From Lineus longissimus (taxonomy: Eukaryota; Nemertea; Pilidiophora; Heteronemertea; Lineidae), in assembly GCF_910592395.1 (NCBI RefSeq), contig NC_088324.1, forward strand, positions 4,430,953-4,494,952: a DNA stretch of 64,000 bases, given 5' to 3'. Both the position numbers and the translations under genes were made by a program. Below the pieces are notes generated by a model. It saw only the letters and a list, made by a program, of their open reading frames with translations, did not search any database and had not been told where the DNA came from. The first letter of the stretch is position 1. Every line of letters starts with the position of its first letter. This document shows positions 28,621 to 39,307 of this stretch, piece after piece.

Positions 28621-29140
28621 TCAGAAGTCATAACCAACATCTTGTGCCATGAATACATTATTGTTATCAGTGTTAAAATTATAACGCCAAATCTTATTTA
28701 TAATAACATCCATTAACCCTCTCCATTTGAACCATTCGGTTGCTTTTAGTCCCAGTGATTCAAAAGGTATCACTGTTTTGTCTGGTCTTAGTAAATCTGA
28801 AATATAATTTATCCCTACTTCCTTCCAATGTTTATAAAAGATCATTCTTTGATTAATATTGATTAATTTATTGTACCATAAATATGTTCTTTTAGAAGGA
28901 TTATCTTTAAGTTTTAAACTAATTAAATCGCACTTCGACTGTATCAAAATCTCTGAATCAATATTTTTTCCTGACCAGAGGTAATTGAAAATTAGATTTT
29001 CTATTTCATGTATTTCTATTTCATGTATTTATCTGGTATTTCAATTGCTCCACAAGTGTATAAGAATTGAGACATGATGAACGATTTTATAATTATTGTC
29101 TTTCCAATGAGAGTCAAATTTCTTTGCTTCCAATTAATCA
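28621..29140 (-). pseudogene. Diverged edge unit of the ORF2 array
   Basis: The last full unit (28621-28947) and a partial one (to 29140) close the array on the RNase H side. The edge unit differs from the array consensus, reading QSKCDLI, PSKRTYLWYNK and FMAQDVG where most units read QSNCDLI, PSQKTYLWNNK and FMVQDVG. The SKCD, RTY and WYNK variants recur in the inverted copy at 61885-62172 on the far side of the window. The array stops at AATTAATCA, joined directly to the RNase H fragment with a CA overlap. Edge monomers are often older because homogenisation is weakest at array ends. Confidence 0.8.
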
Positions 29141-29480
29141 TTTCCTGGTACTCCTACGTGAGCTGGTATCCATTCTATCTTGAAGAAGACTACTTAGGTT
29201 CTTTAGTAGATTTTCAGTCAGTTGGTCTGATGATGCAGCCATAAGGGCCTGTAATGCGGACAGTGTCGGACAGCAAGACAAGATTGTCATCTTCTTGGGT
29301 GGTGATCAGATAGTCAGTGGCTGATGTTAGCGCTTGCATCATAGCTCTGTAGTTTGAGCAGACAATGCCGGATGGTACGGATATGGGAGATAGAGCTTCT
29401 GTCTTTGATAAAAACAGCGCCTCCTCCATTGCTATCTGCATTCTAAGATGAGCCATCTGTATAGACGTGTGTGCACGGCA
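29139..29480 (-). pseudogene. LINE RNase H domain, left copy, broken
   Basis: On the minus strand this encodes an RNase HI-like domain of the type found at the end of ORF2 in RNase H-bearing LINEs. Such a domain would degrade RNA in RNA-DNA hybrids during target-primed insertion. The first catalytic motif YTDGSS lies at 29446-29463 and is followed by a stop at 29443-29445. The part NGGGAVFIKD then follows in that frame. The second catalytic acid is replaced: RAMMQAL here, against RAEMQEL in the right copy. The third-acid region reads LLSDT, and PAHVGVPGN is the last motif before truncation by the ORF2 array. Parts sit in different frames, so it is dead. The clade (I/Jockey-like) is an inference. 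Confidence 0.85.
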
Positions 29481-29645
29481 TAGCGTATCGAGGCTGGTAT
29501 GCACATATAAATATTCGCGAGCCACGTGCTTGCAGGCGCCGCCTCCAATGTTATATGAGCCAATCATATCACATATGTCTTATAAGTATTGTCCTTTGCT
29601 GGATTAGGGGTACAGTTCACTTGAATGGGACAAAGATGGCCGCCG
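29470..29645 (-). repeat. Inverted-repeat flank, left arm
   Basis: The reverse complement of this segment matches 59925-60055, and more loosely 60897-61090. Shared landmarks include GGAGGCGGCGCCTGCAAG, GCAAAGGACAATACT, a TATAACATTGGAGG stretch and an ATTCA-x-x-TGAACT boundary. Inside the boundary lies satellite sequence on both arms; outside lies RNase H LINE sequence. It is probably an upstream part of the RNase H element or the target sequence next to it. I see no clear coding frame across it. Confidence 0.82.
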
Positions 29646-30160
29646 ATACCTATTGGGTTCCGTACTTCTGCAACCAATTCAGCTCGGAGGTTGATTTTGG
29701 TGTCTAGACAAAGGTTTTTGGGGTCAAGCTGTCCATTGCAGCCACCAGTTTCAATGTAAAAAGACAGGCCAATGCAGTGAAATCCAAGATGGCCAATACC
29801 TATAGGAGCTGAGTAACTCTGCAATCAATTCAGCTAGGAGGTTGATGTTGTTGTTTAGACAAAGGTGTTTGGGGTCAAGCTATCCATTGCAGCCACCAGT
29901 TTCAATGTAAAAAGACATGCCAATGCTCTAGATGGCCAATATCTATCGGGGCTCAGTAATTCTGCAACCAATTAAGCTAGGAGGTTGATGTTAGTGTCTG
30001 GACATAGGTATTTGGGTCTAAGCCATTGGAGATATTTCTTTCAATATAAACATAGGCCAATGCAGTGAAATCAAAGATTGCCAATACCTGAAGGGCTCTG
30101 TTCCTCTGCAACCAATTCAGCTAGGAGGTTGTCTAGACATAGGTCTAACTATCCATTGCA

Positions 30161-30191
30161 GCCATCAATGTAACATCTTTACATTGATGGC
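30161..30191. repeat. Perfect 13-bp inverted repeat in array 2
   Basis: GCCATCAATGTAA and its exact reverse complement TTACATTGATGGC are separated by the 5-nt loop CATCT. The halves correspond to S-type monomer sequence (CCATCAATGTTAGATG) and its mirror, so it probably arose by a local foldback within the satellite. A related copy lies at 37396-37426. Confidence 0.85.
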
Positions 30192-30424
30192 CAATGCAGT
30201 GAAATCTGAGATTGCCAATACCTATAGGGGCTCCGTTCCTCTGTAACCGATTCAGCTAGGAGGTTGATGTTAGTGTCTTTGGTATTTGGTTCGAGCGCCA
30301 TCCATTGGAGCCATCAATGTTAGATGAGCAAATGCAATGAAATCCAGATGTCCAGTCATGAAGGGCTCCGTTCCTCTTCAACCAAATCAGCTAGGAGGTT
30401 GATGTCGCTGTATAGACATAGGTG

Positions 30425-31400
30425 TTTGGGGTCAAGCTATCCATTGCAGCCACCATTTTCAATGTATAAAGATAGGCCAATGCAGTGAAATCCAAGATGG
30501 CCAATACCTGAAGGGCTCTGTTCCTCTTCAACCAATTCAGCTGGGAGGTTGATGTTGGTATATAGACACAGGTTTTTGGGGTCAAGCTATCCATTGCAGC
30601 CACCAGTTTCAATGTAAAAAGAAGGGCCAATGCAGTGAAATCCAAGATGGCCAATACCTATAGGAGCTCAGCAACTCTGCAACCAATTCAGCTAGGAGGT
30701 TGATGTTAGTGTCTTTGGTATTTGGTTCGAGCACCATCCATTGCAGCCATCAATGTTAGAATGCAGCTAGGAGGTTGTTGTTGTTGTTTAGACATAGGTA
30801 TTTGAGTTAAAGCTATCCATTGCTCCGTTCCTTTGCAACCATGTTGGTGTCTAGACATTGGTTTTTGTGGTCAAGTTATCCATTGCAGCCATTAGTTTCA
30901 ATGTAAAGATGAGCCAATGCAATGAAATCAAAGATTGCAACCGATTCAGCTAGGAGGTTGATGTTGGTGTCTAGACATAGGTTTAGAGTCAAGCTATCAA
31001 TTGCAACCACCAGTTTCAATGTAAGGCCAATACCTATAAGAGCTCAGTAACTCTGCAACCAATTCAGCTAGGAGGTTCATGTTATTATATTGGTATTTAG
31101 TTCGAGCACTATCCATTGCAGCATCAATGTTAGATGAGCCAATGCAGTGAAATCCAAGATGGCCAATACCTGAAGGGCTCCGTTCCTCTTCAACCAATTC
31201 AGCTAGGAGGTTGATGTTGGTGTCTTTGATATTTTGTTCGAGCACCATCCATTGCAGCCATCAATGTTAGATGAGCAATGCAGTAAAATCCAAGATGGCC
31301 AATACCTGAAGGGCTCTGTTCCTCTTCAACCAATTCAGCTGGGAGGTTGATGTTGGTATATAGACACAGGTTTTTGGGGTCAAGCTATCCATTGCAGCCA
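30425..31400 (-). repeat. Array 2 duplicated block, first copy (+2,302 bp)
   Basis: This block of about 1 kb, covering several monomers, is repeated at 32727-33702 with an offset of 2,302 bp. Shared private features include CACCATTTTCAATGTATAAA, an odd TTGTTGTTGTT monomer and a GTCTTTGATATTTTG monomer. A few substitutions separate the copies. Confidence 0.8.
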
Positions 31401-31552
31401 CCAGTTTCAATGTAAAAAGAAGGGCCAATGCAGTGAAATCCAAGATGGCCAATACCTATAGGAGCTCAGCAACTCTGCAACCAATTCAGCTAGGAGGTTG
31501 ATGTTAGTGTCTTTGGTATTTGGTTCGAGCACCATCCATTGCAGCCATCAAT

Positions 31553-32690
31553 GTTAGAATGCAGCTAGGAGGTTGATGTTGTTGTTTAGACATAGGTATT
31601 TGGGTTAAAGCTATCCATTGCAGCCACCAGTTTCAATGTAAAACTTAGGCCAATGCAGTGAAATCCAAGATGGCCAATACCTGTAGGAGCTCAATAACTC
31701 TGCAACCAATTCAGTTAGGAGGTTGATGTTAGTGCCTTTGGTATTTGGTTCGAGCACCATCCATATCAGCCATCAATGTTAGATGAGCCAATGCAGTAAA
31801 ATCCAGATGGCCAGTCATGAAGAGCTTCGCTCCTCTTCAACCAATTCAGCTAAGAGGTTGATGTTGGTGTCTTTGGTATTTGGTTCGAGCACCATCCATT
31901 GCAGCCATCAATATTATATGAGCCAATGCAGTGAAATCCAAGATGGCCAATACCTGAAGGGCTCCGTTCCTCTTCAACCAATTCAGCTAGGAGGTTGATG
32001 TTTGTGTATAGACACAGGTTTTTGGGCTCAAACTATCCATTGCAGCCACCAATTTCAATGTAAAACTTAGGCCAATGCAGTGAAATCCAAGATAGTCAAT
32101 ACCTGAAGGCTCCGTTCCTCTTCAACCAATTCAGCGAGGAGGTAAATGTTGGTGTATACACATAGGTATTTGGCTTAAAGCTATCCATTGCAGCCACTAA
32201 TTTCAATGTAAGATAGGCCAATCCAGTGAAATCCAAGATGGCCAATACCTATAGGAGCTCAGTAACTCTGCAATCAATTCAGCTAGGAGGTTGATGTTAG
32301 TGTCTTTAGTATTTGGTTCGAGCACCAGCCATTGTAGCCATCAATGTTAGATGAGCCAATGCAGTGAAATCCAAATGGCCAGTCATGAAGAGCTTCGCTC
32401 CTCTTCAACCAATTCAGCTAAGAGGTTGATGTTGGTGTCTTTGGTATTTGGTTCGAGCACCATCCATTGCAGCCATCAATATTATATGAGCCAATGCAGT
32501 GAAATCCAAGATGGCCAATACCTCTAGGAGCTCAGTAACTCTGCAACCAATTCAGCTAGGAGGTTGATGTTAGTGTCTTTGGTATTTGGTTCGAGCACCA
32601 TCCATTGCAGCCATCAATATTATATGAGCCAATGCAGTGAAATCCAAGATGGCCAATACCTGAAGGGCTCCGTTCCTCTTCAACCAATTC
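31553..32690 (-). repeat. Array 2 second duplicated block, first copy (+3,163 bp)
   Basis: This block of about 1.1 kb recurs at 34716-35853 with an offset of 3,163 bp. Shared markers are GTGCCTTTGGTATTTGG, CCATATCAGCCATCAATG and AAGAGCTTCGCTCCTC. The two duplication events in array 2 interleave, so blocks moved at more than one time. Confidence 0.8.
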
Positions 32691-32726
32691 AGCTGGGAGG
32701 TTGATGTTGGTATATAGACACAGGTT

Positions 32727-33702
32727 TTTGGGGTCAAGCTATCCATTGCAGCCACCATTTTCAATGTATAAAGATAGGCCAATGCAGTGAAATCCAAGAT
32801 GGCCAATACCTGAAGGGCTCTGTTCCTCTTCAACCAATTCAGCTGGGAGGTTGATGTTGGTATATAGACACAGGTTTTTGGGGTCAAGCTATCCATTGCA
32901 GCCACCAGTTTCAATGTAAAAAGAAGGGCCAATGCAGTGAAATCCAAGATGGCCAATACCTATAGGAGCTCAGCAACTCTGCAACCAATTCAGCTAGGAG
33001 GTTGATGTTAGTGTCTTTGGTATTTGGTTCGAGCACCATCCATTGCAGCCATCAATGTTAGAATGCAGCTAGGAGGTTGTTGTTGTTGTTTAGACATAGG
33101 TATTTGAGTTAAAGCTATCCATTGCTCCGTTCCTTTGCAACCATGTTGGTGTCTAGACATTGGTTTTTGTGGTCAAGTTATCCATTGCAGCCATTAGTTT
33201 CAATGTAAAGATGAGCCAATGCAATGAAATCAAAGATTGCAACCGATTCAGCTAGGAGGTTGATGTTGGTGTCTAGCCATAGGTTTAGAGTCAAGCTATC
33301 AATTGCAACCACCAGTTTCAATGTAAGGCCAATACCTATAAGAGCTCAGTAACTCTGCAACCAATTCAGCTAGGAGGTTCATGTTATTATATTGGTATTT
33401 AGTTCGAGCACTATCCATTGCAGCATCAATGTTAGATGAGCCAATGCAGTGAAATCCAAGATGGCCAATACCTGAAGGGCTCCGTTCCTCTTCAACCAAT
33501 TCAGCTAGGAGGTTGATGTTGGTGTCTTTGATATTTTGTTCGAGCACCATCCATTGCAGCCATCAATGTTAGATGAGCAATGCAGTAAAATCCAAGATGG
33601 CCAATACCTGAAGGGCTCAGTTCCTCTTCAACCAATTCAGCTAGGAGGTTGATGTTGGTATATAGACACAGGTTTTGGGGTCAAGCTATCTATTGCAGCC
33701 AC
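32727..33702 (-). repeat. Array 2 duplicated block, second copy
   Basis: This is the second copy of the 30425-31400 block. Differences seen include CTAGCCATAGG here against CTAGACATAGG in the first copy, and GGGCTCAGTTCC against GGGCTCTGTTCC. The match fades on the right near 33702. Confidence 0.8.
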
Positions 33703-34715
33703 CAGTTTCAATGTAAAAAGACCGGCCAATGCTTTAGATTGCCAATACCTATCGGGGCTCAGTAACTCTACAACCAATTCAGCTAGGAGGTTGATGTTAG
33801 TGTCTAGACATAGGTATTTGGGTCTAGCTAGCCATTGCAGCCACCAGTTTCAATATAAAAGAAGGGCCAATCCAGTGAAATCCAATATGACCAATACCTA
33901 TAGGAGCTCAGTAACTCTGCAACCAATTCAGCTAGGAGGTTGATGTTAGTGTGTTTGGTATTTGGTTCGAGCACCATCCATTGCAGCCATCAATGTTATA
34001 TGTGCAAACGCAGTGAAATCCAGATGGCCAGTCATGAAGGGCTCCGTTCCTCTGCAACCAATTCAGCTAGGAGGTTGATGTTAGTGTCTTTGGTATTTGG
34101 TTCGAGCACCATCCATTGCAGCCATCAATGTTAGAATGCAGCTAGGAGGTTGATGTTGTTGTTAAGACATACGTATTTGGGTTAAAGCTATCCATTGCAG
34201 CCACCAGTTTCAATGTAAAACTTAGGCCAATGCAGTGAAATCCAAGATGGCCAATACCTGAAGCCATCCTCTTCAACCAATTCAGCGAGGAGGTTAATGT
34301 TGGTGTATAGACATTGGTATGTGGCTGAAAGCTATCCATTGCAGCCACCAATTTCAATGTGATAGGCCAATCCAGTGAAATCCAAGATGGCCAATATCTA
34401 TAGGAGCTCAGTAACTCTGCAATCAATTCAGCTAGGAGGTTGATGTTAGTGTCTTTGGTATTTGGTTCGAGCACCATCCATTGCAGCCATCAATATTATA
34501 TGAGCCAATGCAGTGAAATCCAAGATGGCCAATACCTGAAGAGTTCCATTCCTTTGCAACCATGTTGATGTCTAGACATAGATTTTTGTGGTCAAGTTAT
34601 CCATTGCAGTGAAATCAAAGATAGGGGCTCAGTAACTCTGCAACCAATTCAGCTAGGAGGTTGATGTTAGTGTCTTTGGTATTTGATTCGAGCACCATCC
34701 ATTGCAGCCATCAAT

Positions 34716-35853
34716 GTTAGAATGCAGCTAGGAGGTTGATGTTGTTGTTTAGACATAGGTATTTGGGTTAAAGCTATCCATTGCAGCCACCAGTTTCAAT
34801 GTAAAACTTAGGCCAATGCAGTGAAATCCAAGATGGCCAATACCTGTAGGAGCTCAATAACTCTGCAACCAATTCAGTTAGGAGGTTGATGTTAGTGCCT
34901 TTGGTATTTGGTTCGAGCACCATCCATATCAGCCATCAATGTTAGATGAGCCAATGCAGTAAAATCCAGATGGCCAGTCATGAAGAGCTTCGCTCCTCTT
35001 CAACCAATTCAGCTAAGAGGTTGATGTTGGTGTCTTTGGTATTTGGTTCGAGCACCATCCATTGCAGCCATCAATATTATATGAGCCAATGCAGTGAAAT
35101 CCAAGATGGCCAATACCTGAAGGGCTCCGTTTCTCTTCAACCAATTCAGCTAGGAGGTTGATGTTTGTGTATAGACACAGGTTTTTGGGCTCAAACTATC
35201 CATTGCAGCCACCAATTTCAATGTAAAACTTAGGCCAATGCAGTGAAATCCAAGATAGTCAATACCTGAAGGCTCCGTTCCTCTTCAACCAATTCAGCGA
35301 GGAGGTAAATGTTGGTGTATACACATAGGTATTTGGCTTAAAGCTATCCATTGCAGCCACTAATTTCAATGTAAGATAGGCCAATCCAGTGAAATCCAAG
35401 ATGGCCAATACCTATAGGAGCTCAGTAACTCTGCAATCAATTCAGCTAGGAGGTTGATGTTAGTGTCTTTAGTATTTGGTTCGAGCACCAGCCATTGTAG
35501 CCATCAATGTTAGATGAGCCAATGCAGTGAAATCCAAATGGCCAGTCATGAAGAGCTTCGCTCCTCTTCAACCAATTCAGCTAAGAGGTTGATGTTGGTG
35601 TCTTTGGTATTTGGTTCGAGCACCATCCATTGCAGCCATCAATATTATATGAGCCAATGCAGTGAAATCCAAGATGGCCAATACCTCTAGGAGCTCAGTA
35701 ACTCTGCAACCAATTCAGCTAGGAGGTTGATGTTAGTGTCTTTGGTATTTGGTTCGAGCACCTTCCATTGCAGCCATCAATATTATATGAGCCAATGCAG
35801 TGAAATCCAAGATGGCCAATACCTGAAGGGCTCCGTTCCTCTTCAACCAATTC
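34716..35853 (-). repeat. Array 2 second duplicated block, second copy
   Basis: This is the second copy of the 31553-32690 block. It is distinguished by CTCCGTTTCTCTTC (first copy CTCCGTTCCTCTTC) and CACCTTCCATTGC (first copy CACCATCCATTGC). The match ends where the two copies read CTAGGAGG and CTGGGAGG respectively. Confidence 0.8.
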
Positions 35854-37395
35854 AGCTAGGAGGTTGATGTTTGTGTATAGACACAGGTTTTTGGGCTCAA
35901 ACTATCCATTGCAGCCACCAATTTCAATGTAAAACTTAGGCCAATGCAGTGAAATCCAAGATAGCATATACCTGAAGGCTCCGTTCCTCTTAAACCAATT
36001 CAGCGAGGAGGTAAATGTTGGTGTATACACATAGGTATTTGGCTTAAAGCTATCCATTGCAGCCACCAATTTCAATGTAAGATAGGCCAATCCAGTGAAA
36101 TCCAAGATGGCCATTACCTATAGGAGCTCAGTAACTCTGCAATCAATTCAGCTAGGAGGTTGATGTTAGTGTCTTTAGTATTTGGTTCGAGCACCAGCCA
36201 TTGTAGCCATCAATGTTAGATGAGCCAAATCAGTGAAATCCAAGATGGCCAATACCTATAGGAGCTCAGCAACTCTGCAACTAATTCAGCTAGGAGGTTG
36301 ATGTTAGTGTCTTTGGTATTTGATTCGAGCACGATCCATTGCAGCCATCAATGTTAGAATGCAGTAGGAGGTTGATGTTCTTGTTTAGACATACGTATTG
36401 GGGTTAAAGCTATCCATTAGCCACCAGTTTCAATGTAAAACTTAGGCCAATGCAGTGAAATCCAAGATGGCCAATACCTGAAGCCATCCTCTTCAACCAA
36501 TTCAGCGAGGAGGTTAATGTTGGTGTATAGACATAGGTATTTGGCTTAAAGCTATCCATTGCTTCCACCAATTTCAATGTGATAGGCCAATCTTGTGAAA
36601 TCCAAGATGGCCAATACCTATAGGAGCTCAGTAACTCTGCAATCAATTCAGCTAGGAGGTTGAGGTTAGTGTCTTTAGTATTTGGTTCGAGCACCATCCA
36701 TTGCAGCCATCAATGTTAGATGAGCCAATGCAGTGAAATCCAGATGGCCAGTCATGAAGAGCTTCGCTCCTCTTCAACCAATTCAGCTAGGAGGTTCATG
36801 TTGGTGTATAGACACAGGTTTTTGGGGTCAAGCTATCCATTGCAGCCACCAGTTTCAATGTAAAAGATAGGCCAATCCAGGGAAATCCAAGATGGCCAAT
36901 ACCTCAGTAACTCTGCAACCAATTCAGCTAGGAGGTTGATGTTGGTGTCTTTGGTATTTGATTCGAGCGCTATCCATTGCAGCCATCAATGTTTGATGAG
37001 CCAAAGCAGTGAAATCCAGATGGCTCCGTTCCTCTTCAACCAATTCAGCTAGGAGGTTGATGTTGCTGTCTAGACATCGGTTTTTGGGGTCAAGCTATCC
37101 ATTGCAGCGACCAGTTTCAAATTTAAAAACATAGGCTAATGCAGTGAAATCCATGATGGCCAATACCTAAAGGGCTCCGTTTCTCTTCAACCAATTCAGC
37201 TAAGAGGTTGATGTTGGTGTCTAGACATCGGTTTTTGGGGTCAAGATATCCATTGCAGCCACCAGTTTCAATGTAAAACATAGGCAATTGCAGTGAAATC
37301 AACGATGGCGAATACCTGTAGGGCTCCGTTCCTCTGCAATTCAGCTAGGAGATGTAAGTGTCGACATAGGTTTTTGGGTATAGCTATCCATTTAA

Positions 37396-37426
37396 GCCAT
37401 CAATGTGACATCTTTACATTGATGGC
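37396..37426. repeat. Imperfect inverted repeat in array 2
   Basis: GCCATCAATGTGA, CATCT, TTACATTGATGGC is the same foldback as at 30161-30191 with one mismatch in the stem. Two copies about 7.2 kb apart, near opposite ends of array 2, suggest they descend from one older event. Confidence 0.75.
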
Positions 37427-37655
37427 AAATGCAGTGAAATCTAAGATTACCAATACCTGAAGGGCTCCGTTCCTTTGCATCCAATTCAGCTAGGAGGTTG
37501 ATGTTGGTGTCTAGACATAGGTTATTGGGGTCAAGCTATCCATTGCAGCCACCAGTTTCAATGTAAAACATAGGCAATTGCAGTGAAATCAACGATGGCC
37601 AGTACCTGAAGGGCTCCAATCCTCTGCAACCAATTTCAGCTAGGAGGTTGATGTT

Positions 37656-38343
37656 TGATTGAATAGTTGGTTCCGGAATCTGCTGATGGCGATTCAACAG
37701 TCATTATCACTTTGTTACTCTAAAACTGTGATTTTTGGCTAAGTACATAATAGCATAATCTCAAATCTGACATAAATACGGAACTGAAAAGGGAGAACAT
37801 GCATAGAAGCGATCCAGATGTGTAAAAAATATGACATTTTGTCATTGATGAGATTCTGTCGAAGCGCATAAAAGGATTTGGAAGATCGAGTGGAGCTTTC
37901 TGCGGAAGTAAAGCCTAAAATGCTGACTAACAACATGAAAGGTGACAGAATTTGGATCAGATATAAGACCGAGATGCGTCGTTCTTATTGTGACACAGGA
38001 ACCGCAGAAACCGTACAAGTCTTGCCAAGCTGAAGCAAGAGACAGCTGGGCATCAGTCACTTGAGGCTGATTGATACCGTTGTGAAAGATTGTAATCGCG
38101 ACTTTAGGAGATCAACCGTCCTGGTGAAACCAGCACATCGCTTGGCCTTATCAACTGCGAAGGCATCTTTTACTATATTTTTCATCAAGTAGCTCAGAGT
38201 TATGTTACCTCGTTGACGCACTTGTTTAAACGTATGGAAAAAAGTATGGACATGTATCAATGTTAGGATGTCTAAGATCAATCAAACTTTTCTTTTCAAC
38301 GCGTTTCAAGCCACATCAAAGTGCACGAATATTCATTTCTAAG
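37656..38343. other. Central spacer, unidentified sequence
   Basis: The satellite stops after GGAGGTTGATGTT and non-repetitive sequence begins. Minus-strand open frames are present: 38057-38281 (74 codons, with VRQRGNITLSYLMKNIVKD and DKAKRCAGFTRTVDLLKSR) and 37842-38060 (72 codons, with LASAWQDLYGFCGSC). The two are adjacent in different frames and could be pieces of one decayed coding sequence. I do not recognise the family. The sequence has no visible copy elsewhere in the window. Confidence 0.5.
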
Positions 38344-38963
38344 CGTACCATCCGGCATTTTCTGCTACAGAGCTGATATGCAAGCGCTAACCTAATCCAC
38401 TGATAATATGATCACCAGCCAAAGAAGATGTAGGGAACAATCTCGTCTTGCTGACCGACGCTCTGTCAGCCCTTATGGCTGCAACATCAGACCAACTGAT
38501 GGAGAACCTAAGTAGTCTTCTTCGAGACAGAAGAGTAGTCCTCCAATTGATACTAGCCCACGTAAGAGTACCCGGGCAGATCAATTCGCGAAGGAAGCTA
38601 GCAAGCAGCACCAAACAAAAACCAGAATGACCTACCGGGAATCAAAAACATTACTCAAACATAACGGAAACCAATGGAGAGACGACAATGATGGGAATCA
38701 GCCATGCAAAGACAGCATCCACCAACTTGACAGAAAAGGCCGTCTCCATCTATCGACTCCGTACAGGGCACTGCAAACTCCATCAGCACCTGAAGAGACT
38801 TGATATGCTGGATTGTCCCTTGATCAAAAGAAGACAGAATTTTGGCCGGAGCCATTGTCACTGAAGACTAAGCCATGGGGAACAGAAGACCTGCAACAAA
38901 CCATCGATTTTGTCGCGGCGCACGACTGAAAATGTGAACGCCGAAGGAAGTGTAGTGTAATTC
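38344..38963 (+). pseudogene. LINE RNase H domain and C-terminus, central copy, broken
   Basis: This is a plus-strand copy of the RNase H LINE segment. It starts inside the domain (CGTACCATCC...GCTACAGAGCTGA) and so lacks YTDGSS. The third-acid motif is well kept: LLTDALSALMAATSDQL at about 38445-38495. A 10-nt loss at GTACC/CGGGCAG removes most of the PGNG part of PGNGRADQ and shifts the frame. The downstream C-terminal region is recognisable (ASKQHQTKTRMTYRESKTLL, then RLRTGHCKLHQHLKRL) but crosses several frames. It ends near 38963, shortly after the element's GCGGCGCACGACT landmark. The short minus-strand open frames here are shadows. Confidence 0.82.
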
Positions 38964-38967
38964 TTGG

Positions 38968-38993
38968 CAGCAAAGCTAGACAGCAAAGCTAGA
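38968..38993 (+). repeat. 13-bp direct repeat, two copies
   Basis: CAGCAAAGCTAGA occurs twice in a row, just after the RNase H fragment ends, followed by a decaying CAAGATAGACAGAG. It may mark a LINE tail or a repair scar. No poly-A run is seen. Confidence 0.75.
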
Positions 38994-39307
38994 CAAGATA
39001 GACAGAGATGAGAAGGGACAACTGACAAAAGCTTTGTTGACGAGAGGTTGCTGACTATTCAATTTGGAATCCAATGACAAAATTGAAGATATTCAACGTG
39101 AAAAATGCAAACAATCAGCGTTCATATTTGACAGCAGCTTTGGCTCAGAAACGGTCTGTCCTACACAGCATTATGTAAAATGATTGTTTAAATGCTGCCA
39201 ACCAGCAATGAAGCTTATGATATTCAATAGGCTTGAGAAGAGACTATCGATAGTTACTTCTAATTCATATTCTGACTTAGCTAGCCGATTTTTTTTATTG
39301 TTGATAA
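38994..39307. other. Spacer before array 3, nothing recognised
   Basis: This is about 310 bp of unremarkable AT-rich sequence between the RNase H fragment and the start of array 3. I see no credible coding frame, RNA gene or repeat in it. The boundary with the satellite lies near ATTGGCGGCCCATC at 39307-39320. Confidence 0.5.

Larger units (their letters stand above)
1..29140 (-). repeat. Satellite array built from a LINE ORF2 fragment
   Basis: This is a tandem array whose unit, read on the minus strand, encodes part of a non-LTR retrotransposon ORF2 beyond the reverse-transcriptase core. Motifs in order are WKQRNLTLIGKT, SQFLYTCG..IPDKY, IENLIFDYLWSGKN (another frame), SFKLKDNPSQKTYLW, YKHWKEVGINYISDLL and WFKWRGLMDVIINKIWRY. 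The core ends (VQDVGYDF then stop) fall at 240, 779, 1163, 1713, 2496, 3277, 3828, 4378, 5161, 5942 and so on to 28621, 48 copies in all. Spacing is mostly 549-551 bp, with 781-784, 533-541 and one 384-bp variant. Every unit lacks the RT catalytic core and carries a frame break between IPDKY and IENLIF, so none can encode a working enzyme. The array begins before base 1 and stops at 29139-29140, where it abuts an RNase H LINE fragment. Family identification is from motif recognition only; the clade (L1/Tx1-like) is uncertain. Confidence 0.93.
29646..37655 (-). repeat. Satellite array 2, diverged, about 134-151 bp monomers
   Basis: This is a tandem array of a non-coding satellite recognised by AATTCAGCTAGGAGGTTGATG, which recurs with spacings of 134-151 bp (29676, 29827, 29970, 30114, 30250, 30384, 30534 and onward). 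Two monomer types alternate. One has GTCTAGACATAGG...GGGGTCAAGCTATCCATTGC. The other has GTCTTTGGTATTTGGTTCGAGCACC instead. The array is the reverse complement of array 3 (39308-59940) but far more diverged, with many indels. Short open frames in it, such as those reading LDFTALALLFTLKLVAAMD, are chance frames through the repeat and start and stop with monomer indels. Roughly 55-60 monomers are present. Confidence 0.92.

Noticed and set aside
1-29140. Tandem array as a retrovirus or LTR element
   Set aside because: The encoded motifs are those of non-LTR ORF2, and no LTR, gag, protease or integrase signature is visible.
30391-36697. Open frames in array 2 such as LDFTALALLFTLKLVAAMD
   Set aside because: They cross monomer boundaries, begin and end wherever monomer indels fall, and copy with block duplications. 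This is satellite, not protein.
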